From NCBI RefSeq assembly GCF_024679095.1, contig NW_026111206.1, positions 373,753 to 437,752 on the forward strand: a stretch of 64,000 bases of DNA, in the 5' to 3' direction. How positions within the stretch are numbered: the first letter of the stretch is position 1; every line of letters begins with the position of its first letter. Shown piece after piece: positions 14,948-32,836 of this stretch. Made by a program: the position numbers and the translations under genes. Origin of the DNA: Eriocheir sinensis (Eukaryota > Arthropoda > Malacostraca > Decapoda > Varunidae). Below the pieces are notes generated by a model. It did no database searches, was not told the DNA's origin, and saw only the letters and a list, made by a program, of their open reading frames with translations.

Positions 14948-15292
14948 ATATATTATATATATTTTGATACGATTTTACATTATTCCATGTGTATTTTGTA
15001 TATATATTTTATACAAATGTATGTTACTTATATGTGTTTGTTTTCATTTCATACAAATTTACATTATTTTATGTGTATTTTGTACATGTATTTAAATACA
15101 AATTTAACTAATTATATGTATATTTTGTATATCTATTTTCGTACAAATTGAAATTATTTTTGTGTATTTTTTTATATATTTTTATATAAGTTTTCGTTAT
15201 TTTATGTGTATTTTGTATATTTATTATAATACAAATATACGATCTTTTATCGGAATTTTGTTTATTTATTTTAACACGAATTTACATTATTT

Positions 15293-15446
<154 letters not shown>

Positions 15447-18400
15447 TATATATTTCCATATCTATTTCAATACAAATTTACTTTATTTTATGTGCATTTC
15501 GTATATTTATTTTAATACAAATTTAATTATTTTATATGTATTTTTGGATATATTTTTTTATACAAATATGCGTTATTATATGAGTATTTTGCATCTTTAT
15601 TTTCATACAAATTTACATTATTTTATTGATATTCTCTTTATTTATTTTGATACGATTTAACATTATTCTATGTGTATTTTGTATATATATGTTTATACAT
15701 ATTTACATCATTTAATGTATATTTTGTATATATATTTTATCCAAATGTACGTTATTTTATGTGTATATGTTTATATTTTTTCATAGAAATTTACATTGTT
15801 TTATGTGTGTTTTGTATATGTATTTCAATACAAATTTGCCTAATTTTATGTGTATTTTGCATATCTATTTTCAAACAAATTTAAATTATTTTTGTGTATT
15901 TTTGTATATATTTTTATACAAATTTTAGTTATTTTATTTGTATTTTGTATATATTTTTTTTTAACAAATATACATTCTTTTATTGGAATTTTGTTGATTT
16001 ATTTTGATACGAATTTACATTACCTTATGTGTATTTTGTATATATATTTTTCTACGTATTTACATTATTTTATATGTATTTTGTATATATATTTTCATAA
16101 AAATTTACGTTATTTTATTGTGTATATTCGTATATATTTTGATACAAATTTTATACAAATTCATGTTATCTTATGTGTATTTGAATATATATTTTCATAT
16201 AAATTTACATTATTTTATGTGTATTTTTTCAAATATTTCATTACAAATTTACTTTATTTTATGCTTATTTTATATATTCATTTCATGCAATTTTAAATTA
16301 TTTTATGTGTATATTTGTATTTGTATTTAGGTTATTTTATGTGTATTCTTTATATATATTTTCATCCAAAATTACATTATTTTATAGGTATTTTGTTAAT
16401 TTAATTCGATACGAATTTAGATTATTTCAAAGGTATTTTGTATACATGTTTTTATACGTATTTACATCATTTAATGTGAGTTTTGTATATATATTTTTAT
16501 GCAAATTTACTTTATTTTATGTGCATTTTTGTACATATATTTCTAAAGAAATTAGCGTTATTTTATGTGAACTGTGTATATGTTTTCTCATACAAATTTA
16601 CATTATATTATTGGTATTTTGTTTATTTATTTTGATACGAATTACATGATTATATGTGTATTTTGTACAAATATTTTTATACGTATTTACATTATTTAAT
16701 GTGTATTTTGTTTATGTGTTTTTATACAAATTTATGTTATTATATGTGTATTTGTATAAATATTTTGATACAAATTTACATTATTTGATGTAAATTTGAT
16801 GTAAATATTTCAATTCAAATTTAGCTTATTTTATGTGTATTTTGTATATCTATTTTCATACAAATTTAACTACTTTTGTGTATTTTTGTATAAAGTTTTA
16901 TATAAATCTACGTTATTTTATGTGTATTTTGTATATTTATATTTATACAAATACACTTTCTTTTATTGGTATTTTGTTTATTTATTTTGATACGAATTTA
17001 CATTATTTTATGTGTATTTTGTGTACATTTTTTTATACGTATTTACTTCATTGTAAGTGTATTTTGTATATATATTTTTCTAGAAATCTACGTTATTTTA
17101 TGTGTATTCGTATTTATATTTTGAAACAAATTTACATTGTTTTATTTGTATTTTGCATATCTATTTCAATTTAAATTTACCTTATTGTATGTGAATTTTG
17201 TATATTTATTTTAATACATATTTAATTTTTTTATATGTATTTTGGTAAATATATTTTTATAAGAAAATGTGTTATTTTATGGGTATTTTGCTTCTTTATT
17301 TTCAAACAAATTCACATTATTTTATTAATATTCTGTGTATTTTTGATACGATTTTACATTATTCTATTTGGGTTTTGTTTATATTTTTTTATACATATTT
17401 ACATTACTTAATATGTATTTTGTATATATATATTTTATACAAATTTACGTTATTTTAAGTGTATTTGTTTAAGTATTTTCATTCAAATTTACATTATTTT
17501 TTGTGTATTTTGTAAATGTATTTCAATACAAATTTACCTAATTTTATGTGTATTTTGTATATTTATTTTCAAACAAATTTAAATTATTTTTGTTTATTTT
17601 TGTATATAGTTTTATACAAATTTAGGTTATTTTATGTGTATATTGTATATCTATTTTCATACAAATACACATTCTTTTATTGATATTTTGTTTATTTATA
17701 TTGACGCGAATTTACATTATTTAATGTGTATTTTGTATATATATTTTTATACGTATTTTCATCATTTCATGTGTATTTTGTATATATATTTCTAAAGAAA
17801 TCTACGTTATTTTATGTGTATTCGTATATATTTTTTGAAACAAATTTACACTTTTATGTGTTTTTTGCATATTTTTTCAATACAAATTTTCCTTAATGTA
17901 TGTGCATTTTGTATATTAATCTTAATTCAAATTTAATTATTCTATGTGTATTTTTGTATATGTATTTTTATAAAATATGCTTTATTTTATGGGAATTTTG
18001 CATCTTTATTTTCATATAAATTTACATTATTTTATTGATATTCTGTGTATTTATTTTGATACGATTTTACATTATTTTATGTGTATTTTGTAGATATATT
18101 TTATTCAAATGCACGTTATTTTATGTGTATTTGTTTTCATTTCATACAAATTTACATTATTTTATGTGTATTTTGTACATGTATTTAAAGACAAATTTAA
18201 CTAATTATATGTGTATTTTGTATATCTATTTTCATACAAATTGAAATTATTTTTGTGTTTTTTTTGTATATATTTTTATACAAATTTTCGTTATTTTATG
18301 TGTATTTTGTATATTTATTTTCCTACAAATATACGTTCTTTTATCGGAATTTTGTTTGTTTATTTTGATACGAATTTACATTATTTTAGGTGTATTTGGT

Positions 18401-18613
18401 ATGCATATTTTTATAGTATTTACATAATTTTATATGTATTTTGTATGTATATTTTCATAGAAATTTACTCTATTTTATGTGTATTCGTATATACATTTTG
18501 ATACAGATTTACATTATTGATGTGTATTTTGCATATCTCTTTCAATACAAATTTACTTTGTTGTATATGCATTTTGTATATTTATTTCAATACTAATTTA
18601 ATTATTTCATGTG

Positions 18614-18729
<116 letters not shown>

Positions 18730-21700
18730 ATGCATATATGCGTTATTATATGGGTATTTTCCATCTTTATTTTCATACAAATTTACATTATTTTATTGAT
18801 ATTCTGTTTATTTATTTTGATACGATTTAACATTATTCTATGTGGATTTTGTATATATATTTTTATACATATTTACATTATTTAATGTATATTTTGTATA
18901 GATATTTTTCCAAATTTACGTTATTTTATGTGTATTTGTTTGTATATTTTCATACAAATTTACATTATTTTGTATATGTATTTCAATGCAAATTTGCCTA
19001 ACTTTATGTGTATTTTGCATATCTATTTTCAAATAAATTTAAATTATTTTTTTGTATTTTTGTATTTATTTTTATACAAATTTTAGTTATTTTATTTGTA
19101 TTTTGTATATATATTTTCCTACAAATATACATTCTTTTATTGGAATTTTGTTTATTTATTTTGATACGAGTTTACATTATTTTATGTGTATTTTGTATAT
19201 ATATTTTTCTACGTATTTACATTATTTTATGTGTATTTTGTATATATATTTTAATAAAAATTTACATTATTTTATAGTGTGTATTCGTATTTATTTTGAT
19301 ACAATTTTTTTACAAATTCATGTTATTTTATGTGTATTTGTATATATATTTTCATACAAATTTATATTATTTTATGTGTATTTTTACACATTTTTCATTA
19401 CAAATTTACTTTATTTTATGATTATTTTGTATATTTATTTCATTCAATCTTAAATTATTTTGTGTATATTTGTATTTGTATTTAGGTAATTTTATGTGTA
19501 TTTTCTATATATATTTTCATCCAAAATTACATTATTTTATTGGTATTTTCTTAATTTAACTCGATACGAATTTAGATTTTTTCATAGGTATTTTGTATAC
19601 ATATTTTTATACTCATTTACATTATCTAATGTGTGTTTTGTATATATATTTTTAAACAAATTGCGTTATTATATGGGTATTTTGCATCTTTATTTTCATA
19701 CATATTTACATTATTTTATTGATATTCTGTTTATTTATTTTGATACGATTTAACATTATTCCGTGAGTATTTTGAATATATTTTTTTTATACATATTTAC
19801 ATTATTTAATGTTTATTTTGTATATATATTTTATCCAAATTTACGTTATTTTATGTGTATTTGTTTATATATTTTCACACAAATTTATATTATTTTATGT
19901 GTATTTTGTATATGTATTTCAATACAAATTTGCCTAATTTTATGTGTATTTTGCATATCTATTTTCAAACAAATTTAAATAATTATTGTGTATTTTTGTA
20001 TATATTTTTATACAAATTTTAGTTATTTTATTTGTATTTTGTATATATATTTTCCTACAAATATACATTCTTTTATTGGAATTTTGTTTATTTATTTTGA
20101 TACGAGTTTTCATTATTTTATGTGTATTATCTATATATATTTTTCTACGTATTTAAATTATTTTATGTGTATTTTGTATATACATTTTCATAAAAAATTA
20201 CGTTATTTTATTGTGTGTTTTCATATATATTTTGATACAAATTTTATACAAATTCATGTTATTTTATGTATTTGTATGTATATTTTCTTACAAATTTATC
20301 TTATTTTATGTCTATTTTTACATATATTTCATTACGAATTTACCTTATTTTATGTTTTTTTTGTATATTTATTTCAATCAATTTTAAATTATTTTATGTG
20401 TATATTTGTATTTCTATTTAAGTTATTTTATGTGTATTTTCTATATATATTTTCATCCAAAATTCCATTATTTTATTGGTATTTTCTTAATTTAGTTCGA
20501 TACGAATCTAGATTATTTCATAGGTATTTTGTATACATATTTTTATACTCATTTACATTGTCTAATGTGTGTTTTCTATATATATTTTTATGCAAATTTA
20601 TTTTATGTGCTTTTTTGTACATATATTTTTATATAAATTTGCGTTATTTTATGTGTATTTTGTAGATGTTTTTTCATTTAAATTTATATTATTTTATTGG
20701 TATTTTGTTTATTTTTTATACGTATTTACATTATTTAAATTTTATTTTGTTTATATATTTTTATACAAATTTACGTTATTATATGTGTATTTGTATAAAT
20801 ATTTTTATACAAATTTATATTATTTTATGTATTTTGTATATATATTTCAATTCAAATTTAGCTTATTTTGTGTGTATTTTGTATATCTATTTTCATACAA
20901 ATATTATTACTTTTGTGTATTTTTGTATATAGTTTTATATAAATTTACGCTATTTTATGTGTATTTCGTATATTTATATTTATACAAATACACATTCTTT
21001 TATTGGTATTTTGTTGATTTATTTTGATACGAATTTACATTATTTTATGTGTATTTTGTATACATTTTTTATATGTATTTCCTTCATTTTATGTGTATTT
21101 TGTATATATATTTTTATAGAAATCTACGTTATTTTATGTGTATTCGTATATATATTTTGAAACAAATTTATATTGTTTTATATGTATTGTGCATATCTAT
21201 TTAAATACAAATTTACCTTATTGTATGTTCATTTTGTATATTTATTTTAATACAAATTCAAATATTTTATGTGTATTTTGGTAATATATTTTAATAAAAA
21301 AATTGTTATTTTATGGGTATTTTGCATCTTAATTTTCATACAAATTTACATTATTTTATTAACATTCTGTATATTTATTTTGATACGATTTTACATAATT
21401 CTAATTATGTTTTGTATATATTTTTTTATACATATTTACATTACTTAATGAGTATTTTGTATATGTATTTTATACAAATTTACGTTAATTTAAGTGTATT
21501 CGTTTATATATTTTCATTCAAATTTACATTATTTTATATGTCTTTTGTATATGTATTTCAATACAAATTTACCTAATTTTACACATTAAATAATTTAAAA
21601 TTGAATGAAATAAATATACAAAATAAACATAAAATAATGTAAACTTGTAATGAAATATATGTAAAAATGCACATAAAATAATGTAAATTTGTATGAAAAT

Positions 21701-22624
21701 ATATATACAAATACACATAAAATAACATGAATTTGTTTAAAATTTTTAGCAAATTATATACGAATACACACAATAAAATAATGTAAATTTTTATGAGAAT
21801 ATATATACAAAATACACATAAAATAATGTAAACTCGAATCAAAATAAATAAACAAAATTCCAATAAAAGAATGTATATCGGTAGGAAAATATATATACAA
21901 AATACAAATGAAATAACAAAAATTTGTATAAAAATATATACAAAGATACACAAAAATAGTTTAAATTTGTTTGAAAATAGATATGGAAAATACACATAAA
22001 ATTAGGCAAATATGTATTGAAATACATATACAAAACCCACATAAAATAATGTAAATTTGTATGAAAATATATAAACAAATACACATAAAATAACGTAAAT
22101 TTGAATAAAATATATATACAAAATATACAATTAATAATTTAAATATGTATAAAAATATATATACAAAATACACATAGAATAAAGTAAAATCGTATCAAAA
22201 TAAATAAACAGAATATCAATAAAATAATGTAAATTTGTATGAGAATAGAGATGCAAAATACCCATATAATAACGCATATTTGTATAAAAATATATATACA
22301 AAAATACATATAAAATAATTAAATTTTTATTAAAATAAATATACAAAATGCACATACAATAAAGTAAATTTGTATTGAAATAGATATGCAAAATACACAT
22401 CAATAAAGTAAATTTGTATCAAAATATATATACGAATACTCATATAATAGAGTAAACTTCTATGAAAATATATATACCAAATATACCTCAAATAATGTAA
22501 ATTCGTATCAAAATAGATAAAGAAAATTCAGATAAAAGAACGCATATTTGTTGGAAAATAAATATACAAAATACACATTCAAATACATATACAAAATACA
22601 CATAAAATAATGAAAATTTGTTTG

Positions 22625-22773
<149 letters not shown>

Positions 22774-22842
22774 GTAATATGTAAATTTGTATGAAATAAA
22801 GATGCAAAATACTCATAAAATAATTAAATTTGTATTAAAATT

Positions 22843-23019
<177 letters not shown>

Positions 23020-24904
23020 TTATAAATACACATAATATAAATATATATAAAATACAAAAATAATGTAAATTTGTCAAAAATAAATACAAAATACAATAAA
23101 AATAATGTAAATTTTGTATGAAAAATATATACAAAATACACATAAATAACGTAAATTTGAATGAAAATATATATAAACAAATACACTTAAAATAACGTAA
23201 ATTTGTATAAAATATATATACAAAATACACATTAAATAATGTAAATATGTAAAGAAAAATATATACAAAACACAAATAGAATAATATAAAATCGTATCAA
23301 AATATATACTCAGAATATTAATAGAATAATGTAAATTTGTATGAAAATTAAGATGCAGAATACCTATAAAATAACGCATTTATTTATAAAATTATATATA
23401 CCAAAATACACAAAATATTTGAATTTGTATTAAAATAAATATACAAAATGCACATACACTAAGGTAAATTTGTATTGAAATAGATATGCAAAATACATAT
23501 AAAACAATGTAAATTTGTTTCAAAATATATATACGAATACACATAAAATAACGTAGATTTCTATAAAAATATATATATACAAAATAAACATATAATTAAG
23601 TAAATACGTATAAAAAAATATATACAAAATACACATTAAATAATGTAAATTTGTATAAATAAAAATAAACAAAATACCAATAAAAGAATGTGTATTTGTA
23701 TAAATATAAATATACAAAATGCACATAAAATAACGTAAATTTATATAAAACTATATACAAAAATACACAAAAGTAATTAAATTTGTATGAAAATAGATAT
23801 ACAAAATACACACAAAATAAACTAAATTTGAATGGAAATATATATACAAAATACATAAAATAAAGTAAATTTGTATAAAATAATTTTTAACAAATACACA
23901 TATAATAACGTAAATTTGTATAAAAATATATAAACAAAATACACATTAAATAATGTAAATACGTATAAAAAAAATATGTACAAAATACACATATAATCAT
24001 GTAATTCGTATCAAAATGAATAAACAAAAAAACAAAAAAAATTATGTAAATTTGTATGAGAAAACATATACAAAATACACATAAAATAACGCAAATTTCT
24101 ATAAAAATATATGTACAAAAATGCACATAAAATTAATTTGCATAAAAAAATATATACAAAACACACATTAGATAATGTAAATGAGTATAAAAATATGTAT
24201 ACAAAATACCTATGAAATAATCTAAATTCGTATCGAGTTAGATTAAGAAAATACCAATAAAATAATGTAATTTTGGATGAAAATATATATAGAAAGCACA
24301 CATAAACTAAACAAAATATAAATAAATATATACACATTAAATAATTTAAAATTGAATTAAATAAATATACAAAACAAACATAAAATAAGGTAAATTTGTA
24401 ATAAAATATATGTAAAAATACACATAAAATAATATAAATTTGTATGAAAATATATATACATATACTCATAAAGTAACATGACTTTGTATAAAATTTGTTT
24501 CAAAATATATACGAATACACGCAATAAAAAACGTAAATTTTTACGAAAATGTATATATAAAATACACATAAAATAATTTGAAAAAGTAAAAAGATATATA
24601 TACAAAATACACATAAAATAATGTAAATTCGTAACAAAATAAATACACAAAATTCCAATAAAAGAATGTAAATTTGTAGGAAAATATATATACAAAATAC
24701 AAATAAAATAACTAAAATTTGTATAAAAATATATACAAAAAACAAAAAATTTTTTTTTTAGTTTGTTTGAAAATAGATATGCAAAATACACATAAAGTTA
24801 GGCAGATTTGTATTGAAATACATATACAAAACTCACATAAAATAATGTAAATTTGTATGAAAATATATAAACAAAAACACATAAAATAACGTAAATTTGG
24901 TTAA

Positions 24905-24995
24905 AATATATATACAAAATATACATTAAATATTTTAAATATGTATAAAAATATATTATATTATATATATTTTTATTGAAATTTGCGTTATTTAT
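24905..24995. repeat. Reverse-to-forward polarity junction, copy 1
   Basis: Reverse monomers ending TTAAATATGTATAAAAATAT pass through ATTATATTATATATATTTTT into the forward monomer TATTGAAATTTGCGTTATTT. The reverse complement of 51990-52075 is nearly the same over about 80 bp, and 45475-45590 is a rearranged version. A chimeric junction shared by three loci shows that it formed once and was then copied. Confidence 0.85.
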
Positions 24996-27227
24996 GTGTA
25001 TTTTGTATATATTTTCTCATACAAATTTACATTATTTTATTGGTATTTTGTCTATTTATTTTGATACGAATTACATGATTATTTGTGTATTTTGTACATA
25101 TTTTTTTTATACGTATTTACATTATTTAATATGTATTTTGTTTATATATTTTTATACAAATTTTCGTTATTATATGTGTATTTGTATAAGTATTTTGATA
25201 CAAGTTTACATAATTTTATGTATTTTGTATATATATTTCAATTCAAATTTAGCTTATTTTATCTGTATTTTGTGTATCTATTTTCATACAAATTTAATTA
25301 CTTCTATGTAATTTTGCATATAGTTTTATATAAATTTAATTTATTTTATGTGTATTTTGTATATTTATATTTATACAAACACACATTCTTTTATTAGTAT
25401 TTTGTTTATTTTTTTTGATACGAGTTTACATTATTTTATGTGTATTTTGTATACATTTTTTTATTCGTATTTACTTAATTATATGTGTATTTTGTATATA
25501 TATTTTTATAGAAATCTACGTTATTTTATGTGTATTCCTTTATATATTTTGAAACAAATTTACATTGTTTTATATGTATTTTGCGTATCTATTTAAATAC
25601 AAATTTACCTTATTGTATGTGCATTTTGTATATTTATTTTAATACAAATTCAAATATTTTATATGTATTTTGTTATATATATTTTTATAAAAAATGCGTT
25701 ATTTTATGGGTATTTTGCATCTTCATTTTCATACAAATTTACATTATTTTATTAATATTTTGTGTATTTATTTTGATACGATTTTACATTATTCTATTTG
25801 TGTTTTGTATATATTTTTTTATACATATTTACATTATTTAATGTGTATTTTGTATATATATTTGATACAAATTTACGTTATTTTAAGTGTATATGTTTAT
25901 ATATTTTCATTCAAATCTACATTATTTTATGTGTATTTTGTAAATGTATTTCAATACAAATTTACCTAATTTTATGTGTATTTTGTATATTTATTTTCAT
26001 ACAAGTTTAAATTATTTTTGTGTATTTTTGTATATAGTTTTATATAAATTTAGGTTATTTTATGTGTATTTTGTATATCTATTTTCATACAAATCCACAT
26101 TCTTTTCATGATATTTTGTTTATTTATTTTGACACGAATTTACATTATTTAATGTGTATTTTGTATATATATTTTTATACGTATTTATGTCATTTCATGT
26201 GTATTTTGCATATATATTTCTATAGAAATCTACGTTATTTTATGTGTATTCGTATATATATTTTGAAACAAATTTACACTGTTTTATGTGCATTTTGCAT
26301 ATTTTTTAAATACAAATTTACCTTATTGTATCTGCATTTTGTATATTAATTTTAAGACAAATTGAATTATTCTATGTGTATTTTTGTATATGTATTTTTA
26401 TAAAAATATGGTTTATTTTATGGTTATTTTGCATCTTTATTTTCATACAAATTTATATTCTTTTATTGATATTTTGTGTATTTATTTTGATGCGATTTTA
26501 CATTATTCTATGTGTATTTTGTATATATATTTTATACAAATGTACGTTATTTTAGGTGTATTTGTTTTCATTTCATACAAATTTACATTATTTTATGTGA
26601 ATTTTGTACATGTATTTAAATAAAAATTTAACTAATTATTTGTGTATTTTGTATATCTATTTTGATACTAATTGAAATTATTGTTGTGTTTTTTTTTTGT
26701 ATATATTTTTATACAAATTTTCGTAATTTTATGTGTATTTTCTATATTTATTTTCCTACACATATACGTTCTTTTATCGGAATTTTGTTTATTTATTTTG
26801 ATACGAATTTTCATTATTTTAGGTGTATTTGGTATATATATTATACATATTATACATATTATATGTATTTTGTATGTATATTTTCATAGAAATTAACTCT
26901 ATTTTATGTGTATTCGTATATATATTTTGATACAAATTTACATTATTTATGTGTATTTTGCATATCTATTTCAATACAAATTTACTTTATTGTATGGTTA
27001 TTTTTTATATTTATTTTAATACAAATTAAACTATTTTATGTGTATTTTTGTATATATATTTTTATGGAAATATGCGTTATTATATAGGTATTTTGCGTCT
27101 TTATTTTCATACAAATTTACATTATTTTATTGATATTCTGTTTGTTTATTCTGATACGATTTAACATTATTCTATGTGCATTTTGTATATATTTTTTTAT
27201 ACATATTTACATTATTTAATTTTTATT

Positions 27228-27364
<137 letters not shown>

Positions 27365-30300
27365 ATCCAAATTTACGTTATTTTATGTGTATTTGTTTAA
27401 ATATTTTTATACAAATTTACATTATTTTATGTGTATTTTGTATATGTATTTCAATACTAATTTGCCTAATTTTATGTGTATTTTGCATATATATTTTCAA
27501 ACAAATTTAAATTATTTTTTGTGTATTTTTGTATATATTTTTATACAAATTTTAGTTATTTTATTTGTATTTTGTATATATATTTTCCTACAAATATACA
27601 TTCTTTTACTGTAATTTTCTTTATTTATTTTAATACGAATTTACATTATTTTATGTGTATTTTGTATATATATTTTTCTACGTATTTAAATTATTTTATG
27701 TGTATTTTGTATATACATTTTCATAAAAATTTACGTTATTTTATTGTGTGTATTCGTATATATTTTGATACAAATTTTATACCAATTCATGTTATTTTAT
27801 GTGTATTTGTATATATATTTTCATACAAATTTATATTATTTTATGTGCATTTTTACATATATTTCATTACAAATTTACCTTATTTGATGTTTATTTTGTG
27901 TATTTATTTCATTCAATTTTAAATTATTTTGTATGTATATTTGTATTTGTATTTAGGTTATTTTATGTCTATTTTCTATATATATTTTCATCCAAAATTA
28001 CATTATTTTATTGGTATTTTCCCAATTTAACTCGATACGAATTTAGATTATTTCATAGGTATTTTGTATACATTTTTTATACGCATTTACATTATGTAAT
28101 GTGTGTTTTGTATATATTTTTTTAATGCAAATTTATTTTATGTGCATTTTTGTACATATATTTTTATAGAAATTTGCGTTATTTTATGTGTATTTTGTAT
28201 ATGTTTTCTCATAAAAATTTACATTATTTTACAATATTTTATGGGTATTTTGTTTATATATTTCAAAAGAAATTTACCTAGTTTAATGTGTATTTTGTAT
28301 ATCTATTTTCATACAAACTCAAATTATTTTTATGTATTTTTGTATATATTTTAATACAAATTTTAGTTATATTATGTGTATTTTGTAAATTTATTTTCAT
28401 TCAAATATATATTATTTTATTGGTATTTTGTTGATTTATATTGATACGAATTTACATTGTTTTATATGTACTTTGTATATATATTTTTATACGCATTTAC
28501 ATTATTTAATATTTACTTTTAATATATATTTTTATACAGATTCATGGTATTTTATGTGTTTTTCTATATATATTTTCATATAATTTTACATTATTTTATG
28601 TGTATTTTGTACATATATATCATTACAAATTTACCTTATTTTATTTTTATTTTGTATGTGTATTTTGTATATTTATATTTATACGAATACACATTCTTTT
28701 ATTGGTATTTTGTTTATTTATTTTAATTCGAATTTACATTATTTTATGTGTATTTTGTTTACATTTTTTTATACGAGTTTATTTAATTTTAGGTGTATTT
28801 TGTATATATATTTTTATAGAAATCTATGTTATTTTAAGTGAATTAGTATATATATTTTGAAACAAATTTACATTGTTTTATATGTATTTTGCATATCTAT
28901 TTCAATACAAATTTACCTTATTGTATATGCATTTTGTATATTTATTTTAATACAAATTCAAATATTTTATATGTATTTTGTTATTTTTGTTTTTTAAAAA
29001 ATGCGTTATTTTATGGGTATTTTGCATCTTAATTTTCATACAAATTTACATTATTTTATTGATATTCTGTGTATTTATTTTTAAACGATTTTACATTATT
29101 CTATCTGTGTTTTGTATATATATTTTTTATCCATATTTACATAATTTAATGTGTATTTTGTATATATATTTTATACAAATCTACATCATTTTAAGTGTAT
29201 TTGTTTATATATTTTCATTCAAATTTACATTATTTTAAGTGTATTTTGTATATGTATTTAAATACAAATTTACCTAATTTTATGTGTATTTTGTATATTT
29301 ATTTTCATACAAAATTAAATTATTTTTGTGTATTTATGTATATAGATTTATACAAATTTAGGTTATTTTATGTGTATTTTGTATATCTATTTTCATACAA
29401 ATAAACATTCTTTTATTGATATTTTGTTTATTTATTTTGAAGCGATTATACATTATTTAATGTGTATTTTGTATATATATTTTTATACGTATTTACATCA
29501 TTTCAAATGTATTTTGTACATATATTTCTATAGAAATCTACGTTATTTTATGTGTATTCGTATATATATTTGGAACAAATTTACAGTTTTATGTGTATTT
29601 TGCATATTTTTTCAATACAAATTTACCTTATTGTATGTGCATTTTGTATATTAATTTTAATACAAATTTAATTATTCAATGTGTATTTTTGTATATGTAT
29701 TTTTATTAAAATATGCTTTATTTTATCGGTATTTTGCATCTTTATTTTCATATACTAATTTACATTATTTTATTGATATTCTGTTTATTTATTTTGATAC
29801 GATTTTACAATATTCTATGTGTACTTTGTATATATATTTCATACATATTTACATTATTTAATGTATATTATGTATAGATATTTTATGGAAATTTACTTTA
29901 TTTTATGTGTATTTGTTTATATATTTTCATAAATATTTACATTATTTTATGTGTATTTTGTAGATGTATTTCAATACAAATTTGCCTAATTTTATGCGTA
30001 TTTTGCATATCTATTTTCAAACAAATTTAACTTATTTTTGTGTATTTTTGTATATATTTTTATACAAATTTTAGTTATTTTATTTGTATTTTGTATATAT
30101 ATTTTTCTACAAATATACATTCTTTTAGTGGAATTTTGTTTATTTATTTTGATACGAATTTACATTATTTTATGTGTATTATGTATATATATTTTTCTAC
30201 GTATTTCCATTATGTAATGTGTATTTTGTATATATATTTTCATAAAAATTTAAGTTATTTTATTGTGTGTATTCGTATATATTTTGATCCAAATTTGCCT

Positions 30301-32573
30301 TATTATTTTATGTGTATTTTCTGTATACAATTTCATCCAAAATTACATTATTTTATTGGTATTTTGTTCATTTAATTCGATACGAATTTAGATTATTTCA
30401 TAAGTATTTTGTATACATATTTTTATTCGCATTTACATTATTTAATGTGTGTTTTGTATATATATTTTTATGCAAATTTAATTTATTTTATGTGCATTTT
30501 TGTATATATATTTTTATAGAAATTTGGGTTATTTTATGTGTATTTTGTAGATGTTTTCTCATACAAATTTACATTAATTTATTGGTATTTTGTTTATTTA
30601 TTTTGATACGATTTACATGATAATATATGTATTTTTTGTATATTTTTTTATACGTATTTACATTATTTAATATGTATTTTGTTTATGTGTTTTTATACAA
30701 ATTTACGTTATTTTATGTGTATTTGTATAAATATTTTGATACAAATTTACATTATTTGATGTATTTTGTATAAATATATTTCAATTCAAATTTAGCTTAT
30801 TTTATGTGTATTTTTTATATCTATTTTCATACAAATTTAACTACTTTTGTGTATTTTTGTATATAGTTTGATATAAATTTACGTTATTTTATATGTATCT
30901 TTTATTGGTATTTTGTTTTTTTATTTTGATACTTATTTATATTATTTTATGCGTATTTTGTATACATTTTCTTATAAGTATTTACTTCATTTTATGGGTA
31001 TTTTGTATATATATTTTTATAGAAATCTACGCTATTTTATGTGTATTCATATATATATTTTGAAACAAATTTACATTGTTTTATTTGTATTTTGCATACC
31101 TTTTTCAATACAAATTTACATTATTGTATGTGCATTTTGTATATTTATTGTAATACAAATTTAAATATTTTATGTTTATTTTGGTATATATATTTTTATA
31201 AAAAATGCGTTATTTAATGGGTATTTTGCAGTTTTATTAATATTCTGTGTATTTATTTTGATACGATTTAACATATTTCTATTTGTGTTTTGTATATATT
31301 TTTTTATACATATTAACATTATTTAATGTATATTTTGTATATTTTAAAACAAATTTACGTTATTTTATGCGCATCTGTTAAACTATTTTGATACAAATTT
31401 ACATTATTTTATGTATTTTGTATAAATATTTCCATACAAATTAATTTTATTTTATGTATATTTTGTATATCTATTTTCATACAAATTTAAATTACTTTTG
31501 TGTATTTTTGTATATAGTTTGATACAAATTTACGTTATTTTATGTTTATTTTTTATATTTATTTTCATACAAATTCACATTCTTCTATTTGTATTTTGTT
31601 TATTTATTTTGCAACGAATTTACATTATTTTATTTGTATTTTGTATATATATTTTTATACGTATTTACATCATGTTATGTGTATTTTTTACTTGTATTTT
31701 AATAGAAATTTACGTTTTTTTATGTGTATTCGTATATATATATTGAAACAAACTTACATTGTTTAATGTGTGTTTTGCATATCTATTTCAATACAAATTT
31801 ATCATATTGTATGTGCATTTTGTATATTTATTTTAATACAAATTTAATTATTTGATGTGTATTTTTGTATATATGTTTTTATAAAAATATGTTTTTTTTT
31901 AATGGGTATTTTGCATCTTTATTTTCATACAAATTTACATTATTTGATTAATATTCTGTGTTTTTATTTTGATACGATTTTACATTGTTCTATGTGTATT
32001 TTGTATATATTTTATTTTACATATTAACATTATTTAATGTGCATTTTCTATATATATTTTATATAAACATACGTTACTTTATGGGTATTTTATGTGTATT
32101 TTGTATATGTATTTCAATACAAATTTACCTAAATTTATGTGTATTTTGTATATTTATTTTCATACAAATTTAAATTATTTTTGTGTATTTTTGTATATAG
32201 TTTTATACAAATTTAGGTTATTTCATGTGTGTTTTGTATGTCTATTTTTATACAAACACACATTCTTTTATTGATATTTTGTTTATTTATTTTGACGCGA
32301 GTTTACATCATTTCATGTGTATTTTGTAAATATATTTCTATAGATATCTACGTTATTTTATGTGTATTCGTATATATATTTTGAAATAAAGTTACACTGT
32401 TTTCTGTGTATTTTGCATATTTTTTCAATACAAATTTACTTTATTGTATGTGCATTTTGTATATTAGTTTTAATACAAATTTAATTATTCTATGTGTATT
32501 TTTATTAAAATATGATTCATTTCATGGGTATTTTGCATCTTTTATTAGTATTTATTTTGTATATTTATTTTGA

Positions 32574-32836
<263 letters not shown>
